NCBI RefSeq assembly: GCF_026153515.1
Contig: NZ_CP110644.1
Coordinates: 5,211,501-5,275,500, forward strand
Direction of reading: 5' to 3'
DNA: 64,000 nt
DNA from: Pseudomonas sp. KU26590
Lineage (GTDB): Bacteria; Pseudomonadota; Gammaproteobacteria; Pseudomonadales; Pseudomonadaceae
Below, one piece after another: positions 18,079 to 27,771 of this stretch. The notes beneath the pieces were generated by a model. It saw only the letters and a list, made by a program, of their open reading frames with translations. It was not told the origin of the DNA and did not search any database. The number at the start of each line of letters is the position of its first letter. Position 1 is the stretch's first letter. The position numbers were made by a program, and so were the translations under genes.

Positions 18079-19515
18079 ATGAATTTTTTGCGCCCCACGC
18101 TGCTGACCCTCGCATGCCTGCTGGCAGCACCGAGTTTCGCAGAAGATGACCTGCCCTCCCTCGGCGACGCGAGTTCATCCATCGTTTCTCCGCAGCAAGA
18201 GCATGATCTGGGGCGTGCCTGGCTCGGGCTGCTGCGCTCTGAAGTGGCGCAGCTGTCCGACCCGCTGCTAAAGGACTTCGTCGAATCGTCGGTCTACCGC
18301 CTCGCCGAAACCAGCCAGGTGCAGGACCGCCGTCTCGAGTTCATTCTGATCAACACGCCGGAGATCAACGCCTTCGCAGCGCCCGGCGGGATCATCGGGG
18401 TCAACGGCGGGCTGTTCCTCCACGCTGAAACCGAAGGCGAGTACGCCGCGGTCCTCGCCCACGAACTGGCTCACTTGTCGCAACGGCACTTCGCCAGAGG
18501 CGTGCAGGCGCAGCAGCGCATGCAAGTGCCGGTGATGGCAGCGATGCTTGCGGGCATCGTCATGGCCGCAGCGGGCGCAGGCGATGCGGGGATTGCGGCG
18601 ATTGCCGGCACTCAGGCCGCTGCGATTCAGGAGCAGGCGCGGTTCTCCCGCCAGAACGAAGCAGAAGCCGACCGCATCGGCATTCTCAACCTTGAAAAGG
18701 CCGGCTACGACCCGCGCAACATGCCCACCATGTTCGAGCGACTGGCGCGCCAGTATCGCTATGACGCCAAGCCGCCGGAATTCCTGATGAGCCACCCGGT
18801 GACCGAGTCCCGCATCGCCGACACGCGCAACCGTGCCGAGCAGGCCAAGCCCGGTGGAAAGGAAGACAGCCCCACGTATCAACTGATGCGCGCGCGAACT
18901 GTGCTGATCTACGAAGAAACCCCGGGCATGGCGGCGAAGCGTTTCCGAGCGCAGTTGGCGGAGAACCCGAAAAACGACGCCGCTCGCTACGGTCTGGCGC
19001 TCGCCCAGACCAAGGCCGGGCAACTTAACGAAGGTCGCGAGACGCTGAAGCCCCTGCTCGACAAGGCACCGGACAACATTCCCTACAACCTCGCCGCCGT
19101 GAATCTGGACATCTCCAACAATCGTCTGCCCGATGCTCAACAGCGGGTGGACCGAATGCTGAACCTGTATCCGGACAACTACCCGCTGAATCAAGCGAAA
19201 GTCGACGTTTTGCTCAAGCAGTCCAAGGCGCCCGAGGCGTTGAAGTCGCTGGAGATTCTGCTGAAGAGCCGTCCGGACGATCCGGACATCTGGAATCAGG
19301 TGGCTGACACCCGCGGCCTGTCCGGCAATACCATCGGCCTGCATCAGGCCCGTGCTGAATACTTCGCGCTGATGGGCGACTTCAAGCAGGCTATTCAGCA
19401 GCTCGAATTCGCCAAGCGCCGGGCGAACAACAACTTCCAGCTGGCCTCGCGCATCGATGCACGGCAGCAGGAAATCATCGCCCAGGAACGGGCGGTCAAG
19501 GACATGATGAATTGA
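18079..19515 (+). CDS. M48-family metalloprotease with TPR repeats (BepA-like)
   Basis: The 478-residue protein starts at the ATG at 18079, giving a signal peptide (MNFLRPTLLTLACLLAAPSFA). The peptidase M48 domain has the zinc site HELAHLSQRH near residue 130 and a downstream NEAEAD glutamate ligand. The C-terminal third is TPR-like. BepA-type proteases work in the periplasm on outer-membrane protein quality control, including LptD and BamA. The length and layout match BepA (about 480 residues). It is a single gene divergent from the TusA gene. Confidence 0.88.
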   Translation: MNFLRPTLLTLACLLAAPSFAEDDLPSLGDASSSIVSPQQEHDLGRAWLGLLRSEVAQLSDPLLKDFVESSVYRLAETSQVQDRRLEFILINTPEINAFAAPGGIIGVNGGLFLHAETEGEYAAVLAHELAHLSQRHFARGVQAQQRMQVPVMAAMLAGIVMAAAGAGDAGIAAIAGTQAAAIQEQARFSRQNEAEADRIGILNLEKAGYDPRNMPTMFERLARQYRYDAKPPEFLMSHPVTESRIADTRNRAEQAKPGGKEDSPTYQLMRARTVLIYEETPGMAAKRFRAQLAENPKNDAARYGLALAQTKAGQLNEGRETLKPLLDKAPDNIPYNLAAVNLDISNNRLPDAQQRVDRMLNLYPDNYPLNQAKVDVLLKQSKAPEALKSLEILLKSRPDDPDIWNQVADTRGLSGNTIGLHQARAEYFALMGDFKQAIQQLEFAKRRANNNFQLASRIDARQQEIIAQERAVKDMMN

Positions 19516-19549
19516 GGTGAGCCGGGGTCAGCTCCAAGCAGCAAGCCAT

Positions 19550-19609
19550 TAGCTGCAAGATGGAATGCAGCAAATCGGCTTTTCGCTTGAGGCTTGAGGC
19601 TCGCAGCTA
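19550..19609. repeat. imperfect inverted repeat between convergent genes
   Basis: The arms TAGCTGCAAG and CTCGCAGCTA pair with one mismatch around a 40-base centre containing the tandem GCTTGAG-GCTTGAG. It lies between the convergent BepA-like and nadA genes. Similar AGCTGCAAG/CTTGAGGC sequences are common intergenic repeats in pseudomonads, but this copy could not be compared with others. Confidence 0.4.
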
Positions 19610-19620
19610 ACCGCTATTAC

Positions 19621-20679
19621 TTAAGCATTACCCGAGCTCTTCATGCGTGCCGCCTGGGTAAAGTCGAGCATCCGCTGCAACGGCCGGACGGCGTGGGGGA
19701 TAACCGCCGGGTCGACGAATATCTCGTTGGTGCCTTCGCGCAAACACTGAAGCGTGCGCGCCAGCGTGTTCATCGCCATCCACGGACAATGGGCACAACT
19801 GCGGCATGCGGCGCCGTTGCCTGCAGTGGGCGCTTCAATGAAGACCTTGTCCGGGCACAGCTGCTGCATCTTGTAGAAGATGCCTCGGTCGGTGGCGACG
19901 ATGAAGGTGGTGTTCGGCAGTGTTTGCGCCGCCTTGATCAACTGGCTGGTCGAGCCCACTGCGTCCGCCAGGTCAATGACCGACTCAGGGGATTCCGGGT
20001 GCACCAGAATGGCTGCGTCCGGGTACAGCGCCTTCATGTCCTCCAGCTGCCGGGACTTGAACTCTTCATGCACGATGCAGGCGCCGTCCCACAGCAGCAT
20101 GTCGGCCCCGGTCTCGCGCTGGATGTAACGGCCCAGATGCTTGTCGGGCGCCCAGATGATTTTCTCGCCGTTGTCCATCAGGCTTTCGACGATCTCCAGC
20201 GCACAACTGGACGTCACCACCCAGTCAGCACGGGCTTTTACGGCGGCTGACGTATTGGCGTAAACCACCACGGTGCGCTCGGGATGCTGATCGCAGAACG
20301 CAGCAAACTCGTCGACCGGGCAACCGAGATCCAGCGAGCAGGTCGCTTCGAGGGTCGGCATCAGGATGCGTTTTTCGGGGGTGAGGATTTTTGCGGTTTC
20401 CCCCATGAAGCGCACCCCGGCCACCAGCACGGTTTTCGCCGGATGGTTCTTGCCGAATCGCGCCATCTCCAGCGAATCCGAAACGCACCCGCCGGTTTCT
20501 TCCGCCAGTGCCTGAATCACCGGATCGCAGTAGTAGTGAGCCACCAGCACGGCGTCCTGGGCCTTGAGCTCGGCGGCGATCAGGCGGCGGTATTCCGCTT
20601 CCTCGTCCGGGCTCAGGGGTTTGGGCTGTTTGGCGTCCAGGTGCGCTTGGACCAGGAGGCGTTCGGAAATGTGGGTCAT
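19621..20679 (-). CDS. nadA: quinolinate synthase
   Basis: NadA condenses iminoaspartate with dihydroxyacetone phosphate to make quinolinate for NAD synthesis, using a [4Fe-4S] cluster. The 352-residue protein has the cluster cysteines in [22 protein letters not shown] and [16 protein letters not shown], as well as the substrate segment [19 protein letters not shown]. It is a single gene convergent with the BepA-like gene. Confidence 0.96.
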   Translation of the reverse strand: MTHISERLLVQAHLDAKQPKPLSPDEEAEYRRLIAAELKAQDAVLVAHYYCDPVIQALAEETGGCVSDSLEMARFGKNHPAKTVLVAGVRFMGETAKILTPEKRILMPTLEATCSLDLGCPVDEFAAFCDQHPERTVVVYANTSAAVKARADWVVTSSCALEIVESLMDNGEKIIWAPDKHLGRYIQRETGADMLLWDGACIVHEEFKSRQLEDMKALYPDAAILVHPESPESVIDLADAVGSTSQLIKAAQTLPNTTFIVATDRGIFYKMQQLCPDKVFIEAPTAGNGAACRSCAHCPWMAMNTLARTLQCLREGTNEIFVDPAVIPHAVRPLQRMLDFTQAARMKSSGNA

Positions 20680-20933
20680 GTCGATGGACCTGAATGCGCG
20701 TACGGACGGGAAGTCAGCGTGATAGAAACGGCCGCGAAGCTAGCACGGGATCTGGTGAGCGATCACTTACCGGGGAGTCCGCATTATGAATGTAAGCACC
20801 ATCGCCTCAAGCGCAGGACATCGCAAAAACACGTCCGTAATGGTTGGAACGCGTCATCCAAAACAGCGCCGAAACCCTCAAGCCGGCCATTCAATGGCAG
20901 AATCTGCGTCACTGGACAGTTTTGGAGCCCCTT

Positions 20934-22793
20934 ATGCTGAGCGTGTTTGAACGACGACTCGACCCCTTCCCTCCTGACGAAGCACCGCCGCCGCCCGTGG
21001 GCCTGGCGCGGTTTCTGTGGGCCTGCACCCGGGGAGCGCGTGGCTATATCCTCGCCCTTGCGGTGCTCAGCGCCTGCGTGTCGATCTACGAAGCCTGGCT
21101 TTTTTCGTTCCTCGGGCAAGTGGTCGATCTGCTGTCGACCTGGAAGGACGGCGGCGCCACTGCTGGCGAGGAAAGTCGGGCGCTGTGGGGCATCGGTATT
21201 GTGCTCTTGGTCAGTATCGGGTTGGTGGCCCTGCGCACGATGGTTCAGCACCAGGTGCTGGCGATCAACCTGCCGTTGCGGCTGCGCTGGGACTTTCACC
21301 GCCTGATGCTGCGGCAAAGCCTGTCGTTCTTTTCCGATGAATTCTCCGGTCGGGTCACCACTAAGGTCATGCAGACCGCGCTGTCGGTAAGGGACGTGCT
21401 GTTCACCCTGATCGAAATCGCGCCCGGCATCGGCGTTTATTTCATCGCGATCATCGCGCTGGCCGGCGGCTTCGCTTTGAAGCTGATGCTGCCGTTCATT
21501 GCATGGATCGTGTTGTTCGGGCTGGCCATGCTGTACTTCGTACCACGCCTGGGCAAAGTTGGTCAGGAGCAGGCCAACGCCCGGTCGTCGATGACCGGGC
21601 GGATCTCCGACGCCTACACCAACATCACCACGGTGAAGCTGTTCTCCCACTCCAAACGTGAAGCGCAGTTTGCACGCGCGGCGATGGAGGATTTCAAGCA
21701 GACGGGGTTTCGCCAGATGCGTCTGGTGAGCCAGTTCGAGATCGTCAATCAGACGCTGGTCGTCGCGTTGATTCTGGGCGCGGGCGGGTATGCCCTGTGG
21801 CTGTGGCATCAGGGTGACGTCGGCACCGGCGCGGTGGCGGCGATTACCGCGATGGCGCTGCGGATCAATGGCATGTCCCACTGGATCATGTGGCAGATGA
21901 CCTCGCTGTTCGAGAACATCGGCACGGTGCAGGACGGCATGGCGACCCTGACTCAGGGCCCTAAAGTGCAGGACACCCCGGATGCGACGGCGCTGAAGAC
22001 CACCGGCGGCGCGGTGACCTTCGACAACGTCAGCTTCAACTACAACGGTGAGCGCCAGGTGCTGGATGGCTTGAACCTGGCCATCCGCCCGGGCGAGAAG
22101 ATCGGGCTGGTCGGCCGCTCAGGCGCCGGCAAATCCACGCTCATCAATCTGCTGCTGCGCTTCTATGACGTGGACAGCGGCGAGATTCGCATTGATGGAC
22201 AGAACATCAGGCAAGTCACGCAAGACAGCCTGCGCAGCGCGATCGGCATGGTGACTCAGGACACGTCGCTGCTGCATCGGTCCATTCGCGACAACATTGC
22301 GTATGGTCGACCCGATGCCACCGATGAGGAAATCCGCACGGCTGCTGCCAATGCTCAGGCAGACGGCTTCATCAATCAGCTCAGCGACAAACATGGCCAC
22401 AGCGGCTACGACACGCTGGTCGGTGAACGCGGCATCAAGCTGTCGGGCGGCCAGCGCCAACGGGTTGCGATTGCCCGCGTGATGCTGAAGAACGCGCCGA
22501 TCCTGCTGCTGGACGAAGCCACCAGCGCCCTGGATTCGGAAGTCGAAGTGGCGATCCAGGAAAGCCTCGACGAAATGATGAAAGGCAAAACCGTCATCGC
22601 CATCGCCCACCGGCTGTCGACCATTGCAGCCATGGACCGGCTTATCGTGATGGACGACGGGCGCATCATCGAACAAGGCACCCACGCTGAACTGCTCAGC
22701 AAGAACGGCACGTACGCGCGGTTGTGGCATCACCAGAGCGGCGGGTTTCTGGGCGAGGATCAGGGAGTGCCTGAAGCGGTGGATCAGGTCTAG
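20934..22793 (+). CDS. ABC exporter, fused permease/ATPase (MsbA/MDR-like)
   Basis: Starting at the ATG at 20934 the protein has 619 residues. Six transmembrane helices lie in an ABC_membrane domain (about 35-335), followed by an ATPase domain (about 365-605) with Walker A GLVGRSGAGKST, signature LSGGQRQRV, Walker B ILLLDEATSALD and the H-loop IAHRLST. This half-transporter would dimerise and export lipids or drugs. The frame extends 90 bp further upstream but without homology-like sequence. No partner accessory gene is adjacent. Confidence 0.92.
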   Translation: MLSVFERRLDPFPPDEAPPPPVGLARFLWACTRGARGYILALAVLSACVSIYEAWLFSFLGQVVDLLSTWKDGGATAGEESRALWGIGIVLLVSIGLVALRTMVQHQVLAINLPLRLRWDFHRLMLRQSLSFFSDEFSGRVTTKVMQTALSVRDVLFTLIEIAPGIGVYFIAIIALAGGFALKLMLPFIAWIVLFGLAMLYFVPRLGKVGQEQANARSSMTGRISDAYTNITTVKLFSHSKREAQFARAAMEDFKQTGFRQMRLVSQFEIVNQTLVVALILGAGGYALWLWHQGDVGTGAVAAITAMALRINGMSHWIMWQMTSLFENIGTVQDGMATLTQGPKVQDTPDATALKTTGGAVTFDNVSFNYNGERQVLDGLNLAIRPGEKIGLVGRSGAGKSTLINLLLRFYDVDSGEIRIDGQNIRQVTQDSLRSAIGMVTQDTSLLHRSIRDNIAYGRPDATDEEIRTAAANAQADGFINQLSDKHGHSGYDTLVGERGIKLSGGQRQRVAIARVMLKNAPILLLDEATSALDSEVEVAIQESLDEMMKGKTVIAIAHRLSTIAAMDRLIVMDDGRIIEQGTHAELLSKNGTYARLWHHQSGGFLGEDQGVPEAVDQV

Positions 22794-22902
22794 CGGGCAA
22801 TCTGGTCGATTACCTGGAGCAAAACGACGGCTTGCGGTAGAAGCCGTCGTTCGAGCGGGACAGCCGTGCCGACCCACAACACCATCGTTCATCAGAATCC
22901 GC

Positions 22903-22920
22903 TAGTAGACCGACTTACTA
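22903..22920. promoter_or_regulatory. operator-like site upstream of the TetR gene
   Basis: TAGTAGACCGACTTACTA lies 20 bp before the TetR gene start. Its TAGACC half-site and spacing match the palindrome upstream of the neighbouring DJ-1/PfpI gene, and resemble the TAGACC-type boxes of NemR regulators. This suggests autoregulation. Confidence 0.5.
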
Positions 22921-22939
22921 GGATGTATTCTCCGACGCT

Positions 22940-23542
22940 ATGAATACTCCCCAGACACGTGGTTCATCTGATGTTCGTCAAGGAATCCTCGACGTCGGCC
23001 AACGCATCATGGCCGCCAAGGGGTATTCCGGCGTAGGCCTTAATGAAATTCTGGCCGCTGCTGGCGTGCCGAAAGGCTCCTTCTACCATTACTTCGGCTC
23101 CAAGGATGCCTTCGGGGAGGCGTTGCTTGAGCACTACTTCGACAACTATCTCGCTGACATCGACCGCATTCTCGGCGAGCCCGGCCTGCCCATGGGCGAG
23201 CGCCTGATGAACTACTGGCGCGTCTGGCAAGACACGCAGTCGTTCCAGGAATGTCAGGGTAAATGCCTCGCCGTGAAGCTTGGCGTGGAAGTGGCTGATC
23301 TTTCGGAAGCGATGCGCGCCGTTCTCAAGCGCGGCACGGCCGGGATTACCGACCGGCTCGGCAGCGCGATCGAGGCTGCCGTTGCTGACGGCTCGCTGCC
23401 CGCCTGCGAGAACCCCTATGCCGTTGCACAAAGCCTGTACCAGTTGTGGGTCGGCGCCAGCGTGATGGTCAAGATCGAAAGAAGCCTTGCCCCTTTTGAA
23501 ACGGCCATGGCGACAACACGCGTAATCTTGCGGCTTGTCTGA
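22940..23542 (+). CDS. TetR-family regulator, NemR-like
   Basis: The 200-residue protein has an N-terminal TetR helix-turn-helix (about 14-58; LAAAGVPKGSFYHYFGSKDAF). Its C-terminal domain resembles NemR around CLAVKLGVEVADLSE, with cysteines at about 105 and 109 near the place of the redox-sensing cysteine of E. coli NemR. It is predicted to repress genes for detoxification of reactive electrophiles or hypochlorite until oxidised. The next gene encodes a DJ-1/PfpI protein, and operator-like sites stand before both genes. The NemR assignment is by recalled similarity. Confidence 0.85.
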   Translation: MNTPQTRGSSDVRQGILDVGQRIMAAKGYSGVGLNEILAAAGVPKGSFYHYFGSKDAFGEALLEHYFDNYLADIDRILGEPGLPMGERLMNYWRVWQDTQSFQECQGKCLAVKLGVEVADLSEAMRAVLKRGTAGITDRLGSAIEAAVADGSLPACENPYAVAQSLYQLWVGASVMVKIERSLAPFETAMATTRVILRLV

Positions 23543-23713
23543 GCAGCGTACGGCCACTGTGCGCCGCTGCATGTGCTGTCTGTAATCCTTCGCCTCCTCG
23601 GTCGTAACACTTGCCGGCTTGCTCACCGGTATCCTGCGTCCACTCCCTTCTCACGTCATTCTGCACAGCTGAGCATCGCTCAAGAGCAGGCTGAAGAAAT
23701 CTGAAAATAACTC

Positions 23714-23728
23714 TAGACGACTGGTCTA
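23714..23728. promoter_or_regulatory. NemR-type palindrome upstream of the DJ-1/PfpI gene
   Basis: TAGACGACTGGTCTA is an inverted repeat (TAGAC-N5-GTCTA) 50 bp before the DJ-1/PfpI start. It shares TAGACC and CTA positions with the site before the TetR gene when read on the opposite strand. Confidence 0.55.
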
Positions 23729-23777
23729 CTCAAGACTAAGGTGTACTTACTTTAACCCGTCCCAAGGAATACGCCCG

Positions 23778-24467
23778 ATGAAAGTGCTTATGGTTCTGAC
23801 TTCCCACGACACCCTCGGCAACACCGGCCGTCCTACCGGCTTCTGGCTGGAAGAACTGGCCGCGCCCTACTACGCGTTCAGCGACATCAACGCCGACATC
23901 GTCCTGGCTTCGCCTCAAGGCGGTCAACCTCCGCTGGACCCGAAGAGCAACGAGCCTGACGCCCAGACCGACCTGACCCGTCGTTTCGAAAAAGACGAAA
24001 AGGCCACCGCTCAGCTCGCCAACACCGTCCGCCTGGACAGCGTGTCCCAGGCAGATTTCGACGCTGTGTTCTACCCAGGCGGCCATGGTCCTCTGTGGGA
24101 TCTGGCTGAAGACAAAAACTCCGTCCAGCTCATCGAATCGTTCATCGCCGCCGGCAAGCCCGTCGCTGTTGTCTGTCACGCCCCCGGCGTGCTGCGCCAC
24201 GTCAAGAACGCCGACGGCACCCCGCTGGTGAAAGGCAAGAAGGTCACCGGCTTTACCAACAGCGAAGAAGAAGCGGTCGGCCTGACCAACGTGGTGCCTT
24301 TCCTGGTGGAAGACGAGCTGAAATCACTGGGCGGCGTCTACTCCAAAGGTCCGGACTGGGGCTCGTATGTCCTCACCGACGGTCTGTTGATCACTGGCCA
24401 GAACCCTGCTTCCTCCGGCCCTGCGGCAGACGTGCTGATCAAGGCACTGCAAAACAAATCGGCCTGA
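23778..24467 (+). CDS. DJ-1/PfpI family protein (glutamine amidotransferase-like, Hsp31-type)
   Basis: The 229-residue protein has the class I amidotransferase-like fold with the nucleophile elbow AVVCHAPG (Cys about 133), a preceding glycine loop YPGGHGPLWDL, and the conserved acidic residues in GFWLEEL. Members close to Hsp31/YhbO act as glyoxalase III or deglycases against methylglyoxal. Context with a NemR-like regulator supports a role in carbonyl detoxification. The exact reaction is inferred. Confidence 0.88.
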   Translation: MKVLMVLTSHDTLGNTGRPTGFWLEELAAPYYAFSDINADIVLASPQGGQPPLDPKSNEPDAQTDLTRRFEKDEKATAQLANTVRLDSVSQADFDAVFYPGGHGPLWDLAEDKNSVQLIESFIAAGKPVAVVCHAPGVLRHVKNADGTPLVKGKKVTGFTNSEEEAVGLTNVVPFLVEDELKSLGGVYSKGPDWGSYVLTDGLLITGQNPASSGPAADVLIKALQNKSA

Positions 24468-24481
24468 TCACCGCCCAACGC

Positions 24482-24600
24482 GAGGGGTGTTCGCACCCCT
24501 CCCTGCCATTCTCCTTTTCACTGAGATAACCACCATGAACTGGTAATGAACGGATTCAACCCGACCCCAGGCCCGACTCTATGTCGGGCTTTGTCGTTTC
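24482..24600 (+). terminator. tandem hairpins after the DJ-1/PfpI gene
   Basis: The first hairpin is GAGGGGTG-TTCG-CACCCCTC at 24482-24501, stable but without a strong T-tract. The second, GCCCGAC-TCTAT-GTCGGGC at 24571-24589, is followed by TTTGTCGTTT and looks like a proper terminator. Confidence 0.6.
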
Positions 24601-24748
24601 TGAACCGATGCGAATAATCAAACAAACACTGCTTTGCCGGGTCTACCACGCCAATGGCGGGCATTGATGAACACGCACGACGCCCGTTGTGACTAGGCCT
24701 TCTGCTGACGGCGGCCGCAGCACAAATCCTTTTATCGCGAGAAATCAC

Positions 24749-26248
24749 ATGGCTCAGGTGAAGAAAACAGCACTGCAGAGTGAAGCGGATGACGCGGTTG
24801 TCATGACCCCTCATGGCACGTATGACAGCTACACCGGCACAGCCGATGACGACACCATCACGGGCACCGCAAAGCGGGATTTCATCTTTGGCGGCGATGG
24901 CGACGACATCCTCACCGGCCAGGCAGGTGAGCCCCCTTTCAACAACCTGCAGGATCGCTACAACGGCGGCGCCGGCGTCGATACGATCATCAGCCACTCC
25001 GCTTATTACTACGGGAGCACGTTCGTCTACACCTCAGTGACGGACAGTTACTTTGACGCACAAGGCTCCCACTCTGACCTGATCAAAAACTTCCAATCCA
25101 GTGACGTACTTGACCTGACAGCGCTCGGGCTGGAGCGCGTGGGCGATGGCCACAACGGTGATCTGGCGGTGACCTACAACGCCGACGAAAACATCACTTA
25201 TGTCCGCTCGCTGGACAAAAACGCTCAGGGCCAGGCGTTCGAAGTCCGGCTGGAAGGTGATCACGCCGCTCAGCTTGGCACGCAAAATTTCGCCCTCCGT
25301 TACGACCTGACTGCAGATAGCAATGGCCGCGAACATGGGCTAAGCGACAAGCAATACGTCATCACCGGGACCGATGGCGATGACTTTCTGGTCGTTCCCC
25401 GATCCGGCAACATCGTGACCGGTGGAGGCGGCGCGGACGAGATGTATGGCGGCGGTTCCCGTAACACTTTTGTCTTCGAGCATCTCACCGATAGCTTCGT
25501 GAACGACGGCACAGGCCAGTCCAGCGTTGACCTCATCCACAGCTTCAGCCTCGGTGACGGTGATCTGCTGGACGTTTCGGCACTGGGGTTTACCGGCCTT
25601 GGGAATGGCTACAACGGCACGCTCAATTACAGCTACGACAGCGAAGCGGGTTACGCGATTGCCCAATCCTTCGAGGCCGATGAAGACGGCAACCGATTCG
25701 CCGTGCACCTGACGCAATACGACCGGGATCCGCTCACAGGCCTGCAGGATATGGATCGCTTCACCTTTGCCGGTGAAGATGCAGCAGACCGCGCCAACCA
25801 GACGCTGACCGGCGACAACTACCGTGACACCTTCACCAACTCGAGCGCAGGCGGCATTCTTGTCGGAGGCGGTGATGATGACCTGTTGGTGGGCAATACT
25901 GGCGTCGATACCTTCCGATACGTCGAGAAGAGCGACAGCTTCAGGAGCAACTCGGACTTCATTCAGAATTTCGACGCCACGCAGGACCGCATCGATGTCT
26001 CAGCGCTGGGCTACACAGGCCTTGGGGACGGCACCGACGGTACGCTTAAGTTGATCTACGACACCGCCCTGCACCGCACCTATCTCAAGGATTACGAAGC
26101 GGACGCTGACGGTAACCGATTCGAGATCAGTATCGACAAGAACGTCGCCAAGACTTTCACCGCCGATAACCTGATCGTCGCCGACGCGAACGCTCCGCAC
26201 ATCGACCTTGTGGGTCTGGCACCCGCTGACCTGCACCCGATCGGCTGA
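24749..26248 (+). CDS. calcium-binding protein of RTX/alginate-epimerase R modules
   Basis: The 499-residue protein has no catalytic domain I recognise. It repeats one unit three times: RTX-like Gly/Asp motifs (FGGDGDDILTG; GTDGDDFLV; VGGGDDDLLVGNTG) followed by a segment of the form D-F/I-ALG-x-x-GLG-G-x-NGTL and E-A-D-DGNRF. Those segments resemble the R modules of AlgE mannuronan C-5 epimerases and serralysin C-terminal domains, which bind Ca2+ and assist folding after type I secretion. The start is the ATG at 24749 (MAQVKKTALQ). No signal peptide and no type I exporter are nearby. It may bind alginate-like polymers. Confidence 0.78.
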   Translation: MAQVKKTALQSEADDAVVMTPHGTYDSYTGTADDDTITGTAKRDFIFGGDGDDILTGQAGEPPFNNLQDRYNGGAGVDTIISHSAYYYGSTFVYTSVTDSYFDAQGSHSDLIKNFQSSDVLDLTALGLERVGDGHNGDLAVTYNADENITYVRSLDKNAQGQAFEVRLEGDHAAQLGTQNFALRYDLTADSNGREHGLSDKQYVITGTDGDDFLVVPRSGNIVTGGGGADEMYGGGSRNTFVFEHLTDSFVNDGTGQSSVDLIHSFSLGDGDLLDVSALGFTGLGNGYNGTLNYSYDSEAGYAIAQSFEADEDGNRFAVHLTQYDRDPLTGLQDMDRFTFAGEDAADRANQTLTGDNYRDTFTNSSAGGILVGGGDDDLLVGNTGVDTFRYVEKSDSFRSNSDFIQNFDATQDRIDVSALGYTGLGDGTDGTLKLIYDTALHRTYLKDYEADADGNRFEISIDKNVAKTFTADNLIVADANAPHIDLVGLAPADLHPIG

Positions 26249-26283
26249 ATCCAGGCGCGCCACTTCAAAATGGCAGGTATAGA

Positions 26284-26312
26284 AAAGCCGTCGCAAGTGC
26301 GACGGCTTTTTT
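26284..26312. terminator. bidirectional rho-independent terminator
   Basis: The 10-bp perfect stem AGCCGTCGCA-AG-TGCGACGGCT is flanked by AAAA and TTTTTT. It ends both the R-module gene and the convergent aldehyde dehydrogenase gene. Confidence 0.9.
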
Positions 26313-26364
26313 GCAGCATGGGCGGCTACAGACACTCTCACATGCTGATACTGCTCACTGAATC

Positions 26365-27771
26365 TCAGTCCACGCTTTTGGCCCACACCGCCTGGGCGTT
26401 GGTGAATTCGCGCAGCCCGAAGTGGGACAGTTCGCGGCCGTAGCCACTCTTTTTGACGCCCCCCACCGGAATCCGCGCATTGGTGGCCGGGAAACCATTG
26501 ATGAACACGCCGCCGGTTTCCAGACGCCGGGCGATGCGTTGCGCGCGCGGGATGTCCTGGGTCCACAGGCTGCCGCCCAATCCATAGTCACTGGTGTTGG
26601 CCAGCACGATCGCGTCTTCGGCGTTGGCGGCAATGGTGATCGCTGCCACCGGGCCGAAGGTTTCTTCGTCGAATGCGGCCATGCCTGGCTTCACATCGGC
26701 CAGCACGGTGGGCGCGTAGAAATTGCCGGGGCCGTCGATCTTCTTCCCGCCCAGCAGCAACGTCGCGCCGGCTGCAAGGGTGCGTTGAACCTGACCATCC
26801 AGCTCATCGCGCAGATCAGCGCGGGCCATCGGGCCGACATTGATGGCGCTGTCCAGCGGATTACCGACTTTCAGTTGCTCGACCGCTGCAACGAATTGAC
26901 GGGTGAATTGCTCGGCGATCGGCGCCTCAAGAATGAATCGCTTGGCCGCGAGGCAGACTTGGCCGGCGTTCTGGAATCGCGCTTCGACGGCAGCTTTCAC
27001 GGCAAGGTCGATATTGGCGTCGGCCAACACAATAAAGGCGTCCGAGCCGCCCAGCTCCAGCAGGCTCTTCTTGAGTGCCTTGCCTGCGGTGGCTGCCACG
27101 GCAGAACCCGCACGCATGCTGCCCGTCAGAGTGACGGCAGCAATGCGCGGGTCTTCAATGGTGCTGGCCACGGTGTCGTTGTCGGCGATGAGGTTGGTGA
27201 ACAGCCCTGTGGGAAAGCCTGCCGCTTCATAGGCTTCTTGCAGCGCGTACGCCGAACCCATGACGTTCGGCGCGTGCTTGAGCATAAAGCCATTGCCGGA
27301 CAGCATGATCGGCCCGGACGCGCGAATGACCTGCCACAGCGGGAAGTTCCAGGGCATCACCGCCAGCACGGTGCCGATCGGCAGGAAGGACACGTGGACT
27401 TCATCGTTGCCGTCTACATTGACCGGCTCATCGGCAAGAATCGCCGGGCCGTTGTCGGCAATCCACTCGATCGTGGCCGCGCACTTCTCCACTTCACCAC
27501 GGGACGCCGCCAGGGTCTTGCCCATTTCTGCGGTGATCAGTGCAGCGAAGGATTCCGACCGCTCACGCAGGGTGTCTGCCAGACGGCGATAGGCCGCCAC
27601 GCGTTCGCGCATCGGCGTGGCGCGCCACAGACGAAAGGCCGCCGCGTTCACATCCAGCAACTGCTCGACGTCGGTTTGCGTCTGGAAGGGGTAAGTGGCG
27701 ATCAGCTCACCGGTGGCCGGGTTGCGTGATGTGGCGACGTTTGCGGTGGAGATCGGGCTCAAGTCAGGCAT
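26365..27771 (-). CDS. NAD(P)-dependent aldehyde dehydrogenase, succinate-semialdehyde type
   Basis: The 468-residue enzyme has the ALDH core: cofactor segment MPWNFPLWQ, the general-base glutamate in LELGGSDAF (about residue 230) and the catalytic cysteine in NAGQVCLAAKRF (about 265). It most resembles Sad/GabD-like succinate semialdehyde dehydrogenases, which oxidise the aldehyde to succinate. Substrate preference is inferred. An XRE regulator gene precedes it in the same orientation, 96 bp upstream. Confidence 0.88.
   Translation of the reverse strand: MPDLSPISTANVATSRNPATGELIATYPFQTQTDVEQLLDVNAAAFRLWRATPMRERVAAYRRLADTLRERSESFAALITAEMGKTLAASRGEVEKCAATIEWIADNGPAILADEPVNVDGNDEVHVSFLPIGTVLAVMPWNFPLWQVIRASGPIMLSGNGFMLKHAPNVMGSAYALQEAYEAAGFPTGLFTNLIADNDTVASTIEDPRIAAVTLTGSMRAGSAVAATAGKALKKSLLELGGSDAFIVLADANIDLAVKAAVEARFQNAGQVCLAAKRFILEAPIAEQFTRQFVAAVEQLKVGNPLDSAINVGPMARADLRDELDGQVQRTLAAGATLLLGGKKIDGPGNFYAPTVLADVKPGMAAFDEETFGPVAAITIAANAEDAIVLANTSDYGLGGSLWTQDIPRAQRIARRLETGGVFINGFPATNARIPVGGVKKSGYGRELSHFGLREFTNAQAVWAKSVD

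Noticed and set aside
20784..21881. 365-codon minus-strand frame
   Set aside because: It is opposite the membrane domain of the ABC exporter and shows the His/Gln/Arg bias of shadow frames.
24535..24546. ATG-AAC-TGG-TAA minigene after a plausible leader
   Set aside because: Three codons cannot be supported as a gene. It may be a coincidence or the relic of a lost start, and the following hairpin ends transcription anyway.
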